A stretch of DNA of 13,678 nucleotides from Rhodospirillaceae bacterium CCH5-H10 (GCA_001557035.1 LSKJ01000768.1:1-13678); one strand, 5' to 3'. Shown: positions 1 through 9,393, counted from the stretch's first letter. Program-made: numbers and translations. Notes: generated by a model not told the origin, from the sequence alone.

Positions 1-555
1 GCCCTCGAGGCTCTCAAGCAGTGCGGTTTCCTCGCCGCAGATATAGGCGCCGGCACCGCGATGGACGTAGAGGTCGAAGTCCCAGCCCGAACCGCAGGCG
101 TTCTTGCCGAGCAGACCGGCATCGTAGGCCTCCTTGACGGCGGCGATCAGGTGCTGCGCCTCGTTGTAGAACTCGCCGCGCACGTAGATGTAGCCGGCGT
201 TGGCGCGCATCGCGAAGCCGGCGACCAGGCAGCCTTCGATCAGCAGGTGCGGATCGTGACGCATGATGTCGCGATCCTTGCAGGTGCCTGGCTCCGACTC
301 GTCGGCGTTCACGACGAGATAATGCGGGCGATCCTTCACTTCCTTCGGCATGAAGGACCACTTCATGCCGGTCGGGAAGCCGGCGCCGCCGCGGCCGCGC
401 AGGCCGGACTTCTTCATCTCGTCGATGATCCAGTCGACGCCCTTGTCGAGGATCGCCTTGGTGTTGTCCCAGGCGCCGCGGGCGCGCGCACCGGCCAGCC
501 GCCAGTCGTGGACGCCGTAGAGGTTGGTAAAGATGCGGTCCTTGTCGCTCAGCAT
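1..555 (-). CDS. nuoF: NADH-quinone oxidoreductase subunit F (NuoF), N-terminal part, cut by window edge
   Basis: NuoF is the peripheral-arm subunit of complex I that binds NADH and FMN and carries a [4Fe-4S] cluster. It takes electrons from NADH at the cytoplasmic end. I translated 185 codons from the ATG at 555 (begins MLSDKDRIF) with no stop before base 1. Visible motifs are the glycine-rich [10 protein letters not shown] at residues 54-63, [13 protein letters not shown] at 83-95 and [19 protein letters not shown] at 167-185, all hallmarks of the FMN/NADH site. The C-terminal cysteines for the iron-sulfur cluster lie outside the window. The gene starts 4 bases after the nuoE stop (TAG AGCG ATG), with a GGCGAG-type ribosome site inside the end of nuoE, which suggests translational coupling. 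Family identity is certain. The remaining roughly 240 residues and any nuoG after it are not visible. Confidence 0.97.
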   Translation of the reverse strand, partial: MLSDKDRIFTNLYGVHDWRLAGARARGAWDNTKAILDKGVDWIIDEMKKSGLRGRGGAGFPTGMKWSFMPKEVKDRPHYLVVNADESEPGTCKDRDIMRHDPHLLIEGCLVAGFAMRANAGYIYVRGEFYNEAQHLIAAVKEAYDAGLLGKNACGSGWDFDLYVHRGAGAYICGEETALLESLEG

Positions 556-559
556 CGCT

Positions 560-1141
560 CTACTCGCCCTTCAGGGTCGTCAGGCCGCCTTCGGGCGCCG
601 AGGTCTGGCGGTCCACCTGCGGCCCGGGCTTCGGCGTCTCCCCGCGTCGGAACGCGTCGAGGACCTTGTTCATCGAGGCCTCGTCGAGGTCCTCGTAGAA
701 ATCGTCATTGATCTGAACGACCGGTGCGTTGACGCAACCGCCGAGGCACTCGACCTCCTGCACGCTGAACGTCTCGCCGTCGGCGGCATGCTGGCAGGCC
801 TTCATCACCGCATCCGAGCCGCGCAACCAGCACGGCGTCGTGGTGCAGACCTGCAGCAGGTACTTACCCTTCGGCCGCAGCTGGAACATCGTATAGAACG
901 TCGCGACCTCGTAGACGCGGATCGGCGCCATATCGAGGATGCGCGCCACCTCGTTCATCGCCGCGCGCGGCAGCCAGCCCTGCTGACGCTGCGCGAGGTC
1001 GAGCACCGCGATCACCGCGCTGGCCTGGCGGCCCGGCGGATAGTGGGCAATCTGCTCCTCGACCTTCGCCATGTATTCGGGCGTGAAGGAAAAGTGCGCG
1101 ACCTGAGGGACGTCCTTGGGGTCGGCGGTGATCATCGCCAT
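560..1141 (-). CDS. nuoE: NADH-quinone oxidoreductase subunit E (NuoE), 24 kDa-type [2Fe-2S] subunit
   Basis: NuoE is the thioredoxin-like [2Fe-2S] (N1a) subunit that pairs with NuoF in the NADH-oxidising module of complex I. The protein is 193 residues. The cluster ligands are Cys99 and Cys104 (CTTTPC) and Cys132 and Cys136 (CLGGC), with the usual CxxxxC...CxxxC spacing. The segment [11 protein letters not shown] at 77-87 is typical of the family. The C-terminal tail after about residue 165 is rich in P, Q and T and looks flexible, as in other alphaproteobacterial NuoE. I chose the ATG at 1141 because TAGGAG, which overlaps the nuoD stop, lies at a good distance upstream. The open frame continues upstream through nuoD (to 1813), but that part is an out-of-frame reading of nuoD. 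Spacing to nuoD is 11 bases and to nuoF 4 bases. Confidence 0.97.
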   Translation of the reverse strand: MAMITADPKDVPQVAHFSFTPEYMAKVEEQIAHYPPGRQASAVIAVLDLAQRQQGWLPRAAMNEVARILDMAPIRVYEVATFYTMFQLRPKGKYLLQVCTTTPCWLRGSDAVMKACQHAADGETFSVQEVECLGGCVNAPVVQINDDFYEDLDEASMNKVLDAFRRGETPKPGPQVDRQTSAPEGGLTTLKGE

Positions 1142-1152
1142 CGCTTCGTCTC

Positions 1153-2337
1153 CTAGCGGTCGATCTCGCCGAACACGATGTCGAGCGAACCGATATTCGC
1201 CGACATGTCGGCGAGCTGGTGGCCCTTGGTCATCATGTCGAGCGCCTGCAGGTGCGGGAACCCGGGAGCGCGGATCTTGCAGCGGTACGGCTTGTTGGTG
1301 CCGTCTGACACGAGATAGACGCCGAACTCGCCCTTCGGCGCCTCGACCGCCGTGTAGGTCTCGCCCGCCGGCACCTTGTAGCCTTCGGTGTAGAGCTTGA
1401 AGTGATGGATCAGCGCTTCCATCGAACCCTTCATCTCGCCCCGGCGCGGCGGCGAAATCTTGCGGTCGTCGACGCGCACCGGACCGCCCACCGTGCGCAG
1501 CGACTTCACGCACTGCTCCATGATGCGGACGCTCTGGTACATCTCCTCGATGCGCACCAGGTAACGGGCATAGCAGTCGCCGGTCTTGCCGACCGGGATG
1601 TCGAAATCCATGCGGTCGTAGACATCGTAGGGCTGCGACTTGCGCAGGTCCCACGGCAGGCCCGAGGCGCGGATCAGCGGACCCGAGAACCCCCAGTCGA
1701 GTGCCTGCTCCGCCGAGACGACGCCGATGTCGACCGTGCGCTGACGGAAGATGCGGTTGTCGTTCAGCAGGTTTTCGACGTCCTTCATGAACGGATAGAA
1801 CTGCTTGATCCATCCATCCATGGAATCGAGCATGCCGTCCGGAAGATCCTGGTGAACGCCGCCCGGCCGGAAATAGGCCGCGTGCATGCGCGATCCGCTC
1901 ACCTGCTCGTAATACTCCATCAGCAGCTCGCGCTGCTCGAAGCCCCAGAGCGGTGGCGTCAGCGCGCCGACGTCCATCGCGAAGGTCGTGACGTTCAGCA
2001 GATGATTCAGGATGCGGGTGATCTCGGAGAACAGCACGCGGATGTACTGCCCCCGCTCCGGCGCCTCGATGCCCAGCAGCTTCTCGACGGCGAGCGCGTA
2101 GGCGTGTTCCTGGTTCATCGGCGACACGTAGTCGAGCCGGTCGAAGTAAGGCACCGCCTGCAGGTAGCTCTTGTACTCGATCAGCTTCTCGGTGCCGCGA
2201 TGCAGCAGGCCGATATGCGGATCGCAGCGCTCGACGATCTCGCCGTCCATCTCGACGACGAGGCGCAGCACGCCGTGGGCCGCAGGATGCTGCGGCCCGA
2301 AGTTCATCGTCAGGGTCTTGATCTCGACGTCGGACAT
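1153..2337 (-). CDS. nuoD: NADH-quinone oxidoreductase subunit D (NuoD), 49 kDa-type
   Basis: NuoD is the 49 kDa-type subunit of the complex I connecting module. With NuoB it forms the ubiquinone-reducing site near cluster N2. It is related to the large subunit of NiFe hydrogenases but lacks the metal-binding cysteines. The protein has 394 residues, the normal length for a NuoD not fused to NuoC. It opens with [18 protein letters not shown], then AAHGVLRL, then [15 protein letters not shown] near residues 46-60, all strongly conserved. The C-terminus ([11 protein letters not shown]) is the standard alphaproteobacterial ending. The start codon lies one base after the nuoC stop (TGA C ATG), with AAGG a little upstream in nuoC. 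No truncation or unusual residue was noticed. Confidence 0.98.
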   Translation of the reverse strand: MSDVEIKTLTMNFGPQHPAAHGVLRLVVEMDGEIVERCDPHIGLLHRGTEKLIEYKSYLQAVPYFDRLDYVSPMNQEHAYALAVEKLLGIEAPERGQYIRVLFSEITRILNHLLNVTTFAMDVGALTPPLWGFEQRELLMEYYEQVSGSRMHAAYFRPGGVHQDLPDGMLDSMDGWIKQFYPFMKDVENLLNDNRIFRQRTVDIGVVSAEQALDWGFSGPLIRASGLPWDLRKSQPYDVYDRMDFDIPVGKTGDCYARYLVRIEEMYQSVRIMEQCVKSLRTVGGPVRVDDRKISPPRRGEMKGSMEALIHHFKLYTEGYKVPAGETYTAVEAPKGEFGVYLVSDGTNKPYRCKIRAPGFPHLQALDMMTKGHQLADMSANIGSLDIVFGEIDR

Positions 2338-2338
2338 G

Positions 2339-2968
2339 TCAGTTCGCCTTCGCCGGTTCGGCAGCCTTTTCCTGGGCCTTCTCGTCGCCCGGCAGGATCT
2401 GCGGCGCGCCTTCCCACGGGCTGAGGAAGTCGAAGCGGCGGAACTCCTGGGCGAGCTTCACCGGCTCGTAGACCACGCGCTTCTGCACGTCGTCCCAGCG
2501 CAGCTCGACGAAACCGGTCAGCGGGAAGTCCTTGCGCAGCGGGTGCCCTTCGAAGCCGTAGTCCGACAGGATGCGGCGAAGGTCGGGATGGTCGGAGAAC
2601 CAGACGCCGTACAGATCGTAGGTCTCGCGCTCGAACCAGCCGGCCGAGCTGAACACCGGCGCGGCCGACGGCACCGGCGTCGTCTCGTCGGTCGCCACCT
2701 TCACGCGGATGCGCTGATTGAGTTTCAGGCTGAGCAGATTGTAGACGACGTCGAAGCGCTTCTCGCGCTCGGGCCAGTCGACGCCGCAGATGTCGATGAG
2801 CTGCTTGAACAGGCACTTCGGGTCGTCGCGCAGGAAGGTCAGGAGCGCCAGGACCTTGTCCGACGACGTCTCGAGCATCAGCTCGCCGAGGCGCACTTCC
2901 GTCTTCGACACCACGGCCGCCTGCGTCTGGGCGATATGGGCTGCCAGTTCCTTGAGGGCCTCGCTCAT
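2339..2968 (-). CDS. nuoC: NADH-quinone oxidoreductase subunit C (NuoC), 30 kDa-type
   Basis: NuoC is the 30 kDa-type subunit that packs against NuoD in the peripheral arm of complex I. It has no cofactor. The protein is 209 residues. The signature [18 protein letters not shown] at about 113-130, followed by [13 protein letters not shown] at 141-153, is diagnostic. The last 25 or so residues ([14 protein letters not shown]) are a low-complexity charged and alanine-rich tail. The start is the ATG at 2968, which overlaps the nuoB stop by one base (TGATG), a classic stop-start coupling. No strong independent ribosome site is visible. The reading frame stays open upstream to 3361, but that extension is a shadow of nuoB. 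Confidence 0.97.
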   Translation of the reverse strand: MSEALKELAAHIAQTQAAVVSKTEVRLGELMLETSSDKVLALLTFLRDDPKCLFKQLIDICGVDWPEREKRFDVVYNLLSLKLNQRIRVKVATDETTPVPSAAPVFSSAGWFERETYDLYGVWFSDHPDLRRILSDYGFEGHPLRKDFPLTGFVELRWDDVQKRVVYEPVKLAQEFRRFDFLSPWEGAPQILPGDEKAQEKAAEPAKAN

Positions 2969-3501
2969 CAGCGCACCAGCGTGCCCGTGCGACGGACCTT
3001 CTTCTGGAGCTGGAGCACGCCATAGAGCAGCGCCTCGGCGGTCGGCGGGCAACCCGGGACGTAGACGTCGACCGGAACGATGCGGTCGCAGCCGCGCACG
3101 ACGGAATAGCTGTAGTGATAGTAGCCGCCGCCGTTGGCGCAGGAGCCCATCGAGATCACGTAGCGCGGCTCGGCCATCTGGTCGTAGACCTTGCGCAGCG
3201 CGGGGGCCATCTTGTTGGTGAGCGTGCCGGCCACGATCATCACGTCGGCGGCGCGCGGGCTCGGCATTGGCGCGAAGCCGAAACGATCGAGGTCGTAGCG
3301 GCTCATCCAGCAATGGATCATCTCGACGCCGCAGCAGGCCAGACCGAAGGTCAGGCCCCACATCGAGCCGGTACGCGCCCAGTTCACCAGCTTGTCGAGC
3401 TGGGCCACGACGAAGCCCTTGTCGGCCAGTTCGTCGTTAAGCGCCCGCGACAGCGCCGCCTCGGCAGCCGTGCCGGGCTTGGCCGGCGTGATCACTCCCA
3501 T
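2968..3501 (-). CDS. nuoB: NADH-quinone oxidoreductase subunit B (NuoB), N2 cluster subunit
   Basis: NuoB (PSST-type) holds the [4Fe-4S] cluster N2, which passes electrons to ubiquinone. The protein is 177 residues. The four ligands are visible: adjacent Cys56-Cys57 (GLACCGVEM), Cys121 ([12 protein letters not shown]) and Cys151 ([12 protein letters not shown]). The segment after the cysteine pair ([15 protein letters not shown]) is a local variant of a region that differs between lineages; the catalytic parts are intact. The start at 3501 lies within the end of nuoA, a 10-base overlap in another frame. AGGGAG lies 7 bases upstream of the ATG. The stop overlaps the nuoC start by one base. Identity is certain. 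Confidence 0.98.
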   Translation of the reverse strand: MGVITPAKPGTAAEAALSRALNDELADKGFVVAQLDKLVNWARTGSMWGLTFGLACCGVEMIHCWMSRYDLDRFGFAPMPSPRAADVMIVAGTLTNKMAPALRKVYDQMAEPRYVISMGSCANGGGYYHYSYSVVRGCDRIVPVDVYVPGCPPTAEALLYGVLQLQKKVRRTGTLVR

Positions 3502-3857
3502 TCCAGGGCTCCCTTACGCCATTCGTAGATGAAGCCCACCGTCAGCACGCCGAGGAAGAGCATCATCGACCAGAAGCCAAAGAGGCCGATGTCGCCCAGC
3601 GCCACGGCCCACGGAAACAGGAACGCGACTTCGAGGTCGAAAATGATGAAGAGGATCGCCACCAGGTAGAAGCGCACGTCGAACTGTCCGCGCGCATCGT
3701 CGAACGGGGCGAAGCCGCACTCGAAGGGCGATAGTTTCTCGGAGTTCGGATTTTGGCGGGCGATCAGGTAAGACCCGCCGAGCATGGCGCAAACCAGCCC
3801 GAAGGCTAGTCCGAGGAAGATCAGGATTGGCAGGTATTCCCGCAGAAGAGCTTCCAT
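3492..3857 (-). CDS. nuoA: NADH-quinone oxidoreductase subunit A (NuoA), first gene of the nuo operon
   Basis: NuoA is a small membrane subunit at the junction of the peripheral and membrane arms of complex I. From the ATG at 3857 the protein has 121 residues with three predicted membrane helices, at about 10-33, 62-86 and 90-112. The conserved loop with the ECGF motif (46-49) lies between helices 1 and 2, and FDLEVAF (73-79) is in helix 2. An in-frame GTG two codons upstream (3863) is possible, but AAGGGG lies at proper spacing (5 bases) for the ATG and would abut the GTG, so I prefer the ATG. The leader between tRNA-Asp and this gene is only 45 bases and contains an A7 run (3877-3883, minus strand). 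Transcription probably starts upstream of the tRNA. Confidence 0.95.
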   Translation of the reverse strand: MEALLREYLPILIFLGLAFGLVCAMLGGSYLIARQNPNSEKLSPFECGFAPFDDARGQFDVRFYLVAILFIIFDLEVAFLFPWAVALGDIGLFGFWSMMLFLGVLTVGFIYEWRKGALEWE

Positions 3858-3902
3858 CGCCACCCCTTGCGCCCTGTTTTTTTGGGCTGCCAGTGTTTGG
3901 GC

Positions 3903-3979
3903 TGGCGCGAGCGACGGGACTCGAACCCGCGACCTCCGGCGTGACAGGCCGGCATTCTAACCAACTGAACTACGCCCGC
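3903..3979 (-). tRNA. tRNA-Asp (anticodon GUC)
   Basis: A complete cloverleaf reads on the minus strand. Acceptor arm GCGGGCG (3979-3973) pairs with CGCTCGC, with one G-U pair, followed by discriminator G73 and an encoded CCA (3905-3903). The anticodon loop CTGTCAC is closed by a GC-rich stem and gives GUC, which reads Asp codons. The D arm AGTTCAGTTGGTTAGAAT and the T arm GCGGGTTCGAGTCCCGT are canonical. It lies between tRNA-Val and nuoA on the same strand, 45 bases before the nuoA start, and is probably cotranscribed with the nuo genes. Confidence 0.97.
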
Positions 3980-4004
3980 TTCTCAGCCCCAAACGGCGCG
4001 CGGA

Positions 4005-4033
4005 GAGATATAGGAGCGCCTTTGGAGTGTCAA
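4005..4033 (-). promoter_or_regulatory. Candidate sigma-70-type promoter for tRNA-Asp and nuo
   Basis: A perfect -35 box TTGACA (4033-4028) stands upstream of tRNA-Asp. The matching -10 is either TATATC (4012-4007) at 15 bases or TATCTC (4010-4005) at the better 17-base spacing. The predicted start is about 20 bases upstream of the mature tRNA 5' end. The region further upstream is AT-richer than its surroundings. No other convincing promoter lies between here and nuoA, so it may serve both the tRNA and the nuo operon. This is pattern matching only; the -10 is imperfect in either alignment. Confidence 0.6.
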
Positions 4034-4039
4034 GCATGT

Positions 4040-4059
4040 TGCACCCGCGAAAAGGTGCA
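4040..4059. repeat. Inverted repeat TGCACC-N8-GGTGCA upstream of the tRNA-Asp promoter
   Basis: Two perfect 6-base arms (4040-4045 and 4054-4059) flank an 8-base spacer, 7 bases upstream of the TTGACA box. It could be an operator for the tRNA-Asp/nuo promoter, or a hairpin ending the hupB/tRNA-Val transcript. No U-tract follows on either strand, so a classical intrinsic terminator is unlikely. Function is unknown. Confidence 0.4.
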
Positions 4060-4118
4060 CAAATGCCCGATATTTCAATGTGTTCCGCCCAGGACGTGAC
4101 GACCAGCGAAACTGAGGC

Positions 4119-4193
4119 TGGTGGGCGATGACGGGATCGAACCGCCGACCGCTCCCGTGTAAAGGGAATGCTCTACCGCTGAGCTAATCGCCC
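4119..4193 (-). tRNA. tRNA-Val (anticodon UAC)
   Basis: A complete cloverleaf reads on the minus strand. Acceptor GGGCGAT (4193-4187) pairs fully with ATCGCCC, followed by A73 and an encoded CCA (4121-4119). The anticodon stem TTCCC/GGGAG closes the loop TTTACAC, giving anticodon UAC (Val, GUA and relatives). The T arm GGCGG/CCGTC has one G-U pair. It begins 34 bases after the hupB stop with no terminator-like hairpin between, so it is likely read through from hupB. The CCA end could also pair in a 6-base hairpin (ACCAGC/GCTGGT) with the trailing sequence. Confidence 0.97.
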
Positions 4194-4227
4194 GCCGAGG
4201 GTGGTAGCACAGCGCGGAGAAAAATGC

Positions 4228-4500
4228 CTAGTTGATCGCATCCTTCAGGGCCTTGCTGGCCTTGAAACGCGGCACGAGAGCCGCCGGAATCTTGATCTTC
4301 TCGCCGGTCTGGGGATTGCGCCCCTCCCCCGCCTTGCGCTTGGTCACCTGGAAGGTTCCGAAGCCGACCAGAAGGACCTTTTCCTTCTTCCTGAGGGACT
4401 TGGTGATCACCGTAAGGATCGAATCGACGGCATTCGCGGCATCAACCTTGGAGAGGTTCGTCGAAGCGGCGACGGCGGCGATCAGATCGTGCTTGTTCAC
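4228..4500 (-). CDS. hupB: HU-family DNA-binding protein (HU beta-like)
   Basis: This encodes a 90-residue HU/IHF-family nucleoid protein, which binds and bends DNA as a dimer with little sequence specificity. The signature VGFGTFQVTKRKAGEGRNP (about 45-63) is complete, with RNPQTG at 61-66 forming the tip of the DNA-binding beta arm that carries the intercalating proline. Length matches the family. I call it HU rather than IHF because of its position directly after lon, as in E. coli hupB, and the overall match. The start is a GTG at 4500, with AGAGG 7 bases upstream; no nearby ATG would preserve the N-terminal helix. It has its own candidate promoter, and the lon terminator lies upstream, so it is probably a separate unit that reads into tRNA-Val. 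Confidence 0.95.
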   Translation of the reverse strand: MNKHDLIAAVAASTNLSKVDAANAVDSILTVITKSLRKKEKVLLVGFGTFQVTKRKAGEGRNPQTGEKIKIPAALVPRFKASKALKDAIN

Positions 4501-4531
4501 GGGCGAGCCTCTGGGTGGTCCGACAGCCCCA

Positions 4532-4561
4532 AGTGTACGGGCGGGCTGAAAACGGCGTCAA
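4532..4561 (-). promoter_or_regulatory. Candidate hupB promoter overlapped by a palindrome
   Basis: On the minus strand TTGACG (4561-4556) and TACACT (4537-4532) are separated by 18 bases, a fair sigma-70-type match (5/6 and 4/6). The predicted start lies roughly 25 bases before the hupB GTG. The -35 box sits inside a perfect inverted repeat CGGCGT-CA-ACGCCG at 4553-4566, which could be an operator. It lies between the lon terminator and hupB, the expected place. Supported by motif only. Confidence 0.5.
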
Positions 4562-4616
4562 CGCCGGAATACCACATTTTGTAGGTATGGCCGACGATCG
4601 ACAGCACCGGTTGCGC

Positions 4617-4652
4617 AAAAATGACGAAGCCCCGGATCGCTCCGGGGCTTCG
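4617..4652 (-). terminator. Intrinsic terminator of lon
   Basis: A perfect 12-base-pair stem (arms 4625-4636 and 4641-4652, CGAAGCCCCGGA and its complement) has a 4-base loop and is followed on the minus strand by TCATTTTTGCG, which supplies a five-U tract. It begins 24 bases after the lon stop codon. This is the strongest terminator in the window and separates lon from hupB. Confidence 0.88.
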
Positions 4653-4675
4653 CCTCTTGGTTCTTCAGAGGATGT

Positions 4676-7075
<2,400 letters not shown>

Positions 7076-7172
7076 GATGCCTCGCAACGTACGCTGTTAG
7101 AGCTACCCGCGCCTTGGCCGGGGATCCCCTGAGGGCGATCCTCGGCACGCGAACGCGCGCACTCGATGTCAG

Positions 7173-7201
7173 AGATTGGCCTGAACAGAGGGTTGTTCAA
7201 G
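7173..7201 (-). promoter_or_regulatory. Candidate RpoH (sigma-32) heat-shock promoter of lon
   Basis: On the minus strand CTTG (7201-7198) is separated by 18 bases from CCAATCT (7179-7173). Alphaproteobacterial RpoH promoters are described roughly as CTTG, 17-18 bases, CYTATNT. Here the -35 core is exact and the -10 element matches six of seven positions. In E. coli terms it reads CTTGAAC, 15 bases, CCAATCT. The predicted start leaves a leader of about 90 bases before lon. lon is a heat-shock gene in most bacteria, which supports the call. Motif evidence only. Confidence 0.6.
7182..7199. repeat. Palindrome TGAACA-N6-TGTTCA inside the lon promoter spacer
   Basis: Two perfect 6-base arms (7182-7187 and 7194-7199) flank 6 bases. 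The element lies almost wholly between the -35 and -10 boxes of the candidate lon promoter and overlaps the -35, the geometry expected of a repressor operator. It contains GAAC-N8-GTTC, which is close to but not the alphaproteobacterial LexA box (direct repeat, N7). The binding protein is unknown. Confidence 0.5.
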
Positions 7202-7219
7202 ACCCGTCGGGAAGACCGC

Positions 7220-7237
7220 CGGCGACGGTTGTCGCCG
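7220..7237 (-). terminator. Hairpin downstream of clpX, weak terminator candidate
   Basis: A 7-base-pair GC-rich stem (CGGCGAC/GTCGCCG, 4-base loop) forms 12 bases after the clpX stop. What follows on the minus strand (GCGGTCTTCCCG) has no proper U-tract, so it may only stabilise the clpX mRNA 3' end or act weakly. The lon promoter lies just beyond it. Confidence 0.35.
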
Positions 7238-7249
7238 ACGCAGCAAAAC

Positions 7250-8521
7250 TCAGGCCGGCGCAGCGGCAACGCCTTCTTTGCGCTCACCGTGCACGTAAAG
7301 CGGCTGGGCGCGACCCTCGATGACTTCCCGGTTGATCACCACTTCCTCGACCCCGTCGAGCGACGGCAGGTCGTACATGGTGTCCAGCAGGACGGTCTCC
7401 ATGATGGAGCGAAGCCCGCGGGCGCCGGTCTTGCGCTGGATCGCCTTCTGGGAGACCGCGCGCAGGGCATCGTCGGAGAACTTGAGCTTGACGTTCTCCA
7501 TGTCGAACAGACGCTGGTACTGCTTGAGCAGCGCGTTCTTCGGGCGTGTCAGGATCTCGATCAGCGCGACCTCGTCGAGGTCGTCGAGCGTGGCGACCAC
7601 CGGCAGGCGGCCGACGAACTCGGGGATCAGCCCGTAGCGCAGCAGGTCCTCGGGCTCGAGGTCCTTCAGGATCTCGCCCGTGCGGCGATCCTCGGGCCCG
7701 CGCACTTCCGCGCCAAAGCCGATCGACGTGCCCTGGCGGCGCATCGAGATGATCTTGTCGAGCCCCGCGAAGGCGCCGCCACAGATGAACAGGATGTTCG
7801 TCGTGTCAACCTGCAGGAACTCCTGCTGCGGATGCTTGCGCCCGCCCTGCGGCGGCACGGAGGCGACGGTGCCTTCCATGATCTTGAGCAGTGCCTGCTG
7901 GACGCCCTCGCCCGACACGTCGCGCGTGATCGACGGGTTGTCGGACTTGCGGCTGATCTTGTCGACCTCGTCGATGTAGACGATGCCGCGCTGGGCACGC
8001 TCGACGTTGTAGTCGGCCGCCTGCAGCAGCTTGAGGATGATGTTCTCGACATCCTCGCCGACGTAACCGGCTTCGGTCAGCGTCGTGGCGTCGGCCATCG
8101 TGAACGGCACGTCCAGCATGCGGGCCAGCGTCTGGGCCAGCAGGGTCTTGCCGCAGCCCGTAGGGCCGATCAGCATGATGTTGGACTTGGCGATCTCGAC
8201 TTCGTTGGCCTTCCCGCCATGGCTCAACCGCTTGTAGTGGTTGTGCACGGCGACGGCGAGGATGCGCTTCGCCCGGTCCTGGCCGATGACGTAGTCATCG
8301 AGGATCTGGCGGATCTCCTTGGGGGACGGCACCCCGTCCTTGGATTTGACCAGGGTGGTCTTGCTCTCTTCCCTGATGATGTCCATGCAGAGTTCGACGC
8401 ATTCATCACAGATGAAGACGGTCGGACCGGCAATGAGCTTGCGGACTTCATGCTGGCTCTTGCCGCAGAAGCTGCAATACAGGGTGTTGCGGGAATCACC
8501 CCCGGACTTGGCGGCTGGCAT
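7250..8521 (-). CDS. clpX: ATP-dependent Clp protease ATP-binding subunit ClpX
   Basis: ClpX is the hexameric AAA+ unfoldase that recognises tagged proteins and feeds them into ClpP. The protein is 423 residues from the ATG at 8521. The N-terminal zinc-binding domain has Cys16, Cys19, Cys38 and Cys41. Walker A GPTGCGKT is at 119-126 and Walker B VYIDEVDK at 181-188. The pore loop GYVG is at 152-155, the RKH loop at 228-230, the ClpP-docking IGF loop at 267-269 and sensor 2 (GARGLR) at 366-371. All key elements are intact. An in-frame extension upstream to 8575 has no family similarity. GGAGG lies 12 bases before the chosen ATG, somewhat far. The 144 bases between clpP and clpX allow an independent promoter. 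Confidence 0.98.
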   Translation of the reverse strand: MPAAKSGGDSRNTLYCSFCGKSQHEVRKLIAGPTVFICDECVELCMDIIREESKTTLVKSKDGVPSPKEIRQILDDYVIGQDRAKRILAVAVHNHYKRLSHGGKANEVEIAKSNIMLIGPTGCGKTLLAQTLARMLDVPFTMADATTLTEAGYVGEDVENIILKLLQAADYNVERAQRGIVYIDEVDKISRKSDNPSITRDVSGEGVQQALLKIMEGTVASVPPQGGRKHPQQEFLQVDTTNILFICGGAFAGLDKIISMRRQGTSIGFGAEVRGPEDRRTGEILKDLEPEDLLRYGLIPEFVGRLPVVATLDDLDEVALIEILTRPKNALLKQYQRLFDMENVKLKFSDDALRAVSQKAIQRKTGARGLRSIMETVLLDTMYDLPSLDGVEEVVINREVIEGRAQPLYVHGERKEGVAAAPA

Positions 8522-8558
8522 GTCTGTAACGCACCTCCGCTTGGGGGGCCCTACGACC

Positions 8559-8609
8559 TGCGGGCCCGCACACAAGCCTATGTTAAACGTGCCGCCCGGA
8601 CGGCGACAA
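8559..8609 (-). promoter_or_regulatory. clpX leader: weak promoter candidate followed by a GC palindrome
   Basis: On the minus strand TTGTCG (8609-8604) and TAACAT (8585-8580) are 18 bases apart, a weak sigma-70-type match. Just downstream is the perfect 12-base palindrome TGCGGGCCCGCA (8559-8570), which would fall at about +3 to +14 of such a transcript. It could be an operator or a leader hairpin. A second run, GGGCCCCCC, follows nearer the ribosome site. The evidence is thin; clpX may simply be cotranscribed with clpP. Confidence 0.28.
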
Positions 8610-8665
8610 CATCAAAATATGGTGTGCCGCCGTGCGAACGGGAAACAATTGGTCGCTTTTGCCGC

Positions 8666-9316
8666 CTAGGAGGCAGCAGCCTGGATGGTGGTCGGGGTCG
8701 GCCGCTTCTCGAGGACGTCGTCAATGAGGCCGAATTCCTTGGCTTCCTTGGGCGCGAAGAACTTGTCGCGCTCCATGGCCTGCTCGATCACCTCGATCGG
8801 CTTGCCGGTATGTTCGACGTACATCTGGTTCAGACGCGAACGGGTCGCGAGGATTTCCCGCGCGTGGATCTCGATGTCCGTCGCCTGACCCTGGGCGCCG
8901 CCCGACGGCTGGTGGATCATGATCCGGGCGTTCGGAAGCGCGAAGCGCTTGCCCTTCTCGCCCGCCGTCAGCAGCAGCGAGCCCATCGACGCAGCCTGGC
9001 CGTAGACCAGGGTCGAGATGTGCGGCCGGATGTAGCGCATGGTGTCATAGATCGCCATGCCGGACGTCACCACGCCACCGGGCGAGTTGATGTAGAACGA
9101 GATGTCCTTCGTCGGGTTCTCGGCCTCGAGATAGAGCAGCTGGGCGCAGAGCACGCCCGCCACGTGATCCTCGACCGGACCGTTGAGGAAGATGATCCGT
9201 TCCTTCAGCAGCCTCGACCAGATGTCGTAGCCGCGTTCGCCGCGCGCCGATTGCTCGACCACCATCGGGACGTAGTAGTTGCTATGAACTTCCAGCGGAT
9301 CGCGGTCGCGAATCAT
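8666..9316 (-). CDS. clpP: ATP-dependent Clp protease proteolytic subunit ClpP
   Basis: ClpP is the serine protease that forms the two-ring, 14-subunit chamber of ClpXP and ClpAP. The protein is 216 residues. The catalytic triad is Ser110 (YGQAASMGS), His135 ([14 protein letters not shown]) and Asp184 (MERDKFF), with spacing as in E. coli. The ATG at 9316 gives [20 protein letters not shown]; by family analogy a short N-terminal propeptide is probably removed near residues 14-18. AAGGGGG lies about 9 bases upstream, supporting this start. It lies between tig and clpX, the conserved order. An RpoH-like promoter candidate lies in the 77 bases separating it from tig. Confidence 0.98.
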   Translation of the reverse strand: MIRDRDPLEVHSNYYVPMVVEQSARGERGYDIWSRLLKERIIFLNGPVEDHVAGVLCAQLLYLEAENPTKDISFYINSPGGVVTSGMAIYDTMRYIRPHISTLVYGQAASMGSLLLTAGEKGKRFALPNARIMIHQPSGGAQGQATDIEIHAREILATRSRLNQMYVEHTGKPIEVIEQAMERDKFFAPKEAKEFGLIDDVLEKRPTPTTIQAAAS

Positions 9317-9348
9317 CGCGGTGGCCCCCTTGAGTGACGTTGGTTCAG

Positions 9349-9378
9349 AAAGTGGCAGCGCCGGTGGTCCTGTTCAAG
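9349..9378 (-). promoter_or_regulatory. Candidate RpoH-like promoter of clpP
   Basis: On the minus strand CTTGAAC (9378-9372) is followed after 16 bases by CCACTTT (9355-9349). The same CTTGAAC heptamer starts the lon promoter candidate. The -10 element matches about five of seven positions of CYTATNT and the gap from CTTG is 19, slightly long. The predicted start leaves a leader of about 25 bases containing the ribosome site. The -35 lies in the loop of the hairpin after tig. Weaker than the lon case. Confidence 0.42.
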
Positions 9379-9387
9379 GCCACCGGC
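9360..9387 (-). terminator. Hairpin after tig, candidate terminator
   Basis: Perfect 8-base arms (GCCGGTGG at 9360-9367 and CCACCGGC at 9380-9387) with a 12-base loop begin 6 bases after the tig stop. The sequence after the stem on the minus strand (GCTGCCACTTTCTG) has only a short T3, so termination may be partial. The loop holds the CTTGAAC of the clpP promoter candidate. Confidence 0.45.
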
Positions 9388-9393
9388 TCAAGA

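Noticed and set aside
560..1813. Possible 417-residue fusion ending in NuoE
   Set aside because: The first 224 residues are an out-of-frame reading of nuoD. NuoE has its own ATG at 1141 with a good AGGAG site.
2339..3361. Possible N-terminally extended NuoC
   Set aside because: The extension overlaps nuoB in another frame, and the TGATG junction at 2966-2970 marks the normal coupled start.
3871..3887. Terminator-like GCCC...TTTTTTT...GGGC between tRNA-Asp and nuoA
   Set aside because: The T-run lies in the loop and on the plus strand, and reads as A7 in the minus-strand transcript. The stem is only 4 base pairs.
7182..7199. LexA box in the lon promoter
   Set aside because: Alphaproteobacterial LexA sites are direct repeats (GTTC-N7-GTTC). 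Here the arms are inverted with 8 bases between GAAC and GTTC, so I report only an unassigned palindrome.
7166..9337. 723-codon plus-strand open frame opposite clpX and clpP
   Set aside because: Same codon-bias effect; clpX and clpP with intact catalytic motifs occupy the other strand.
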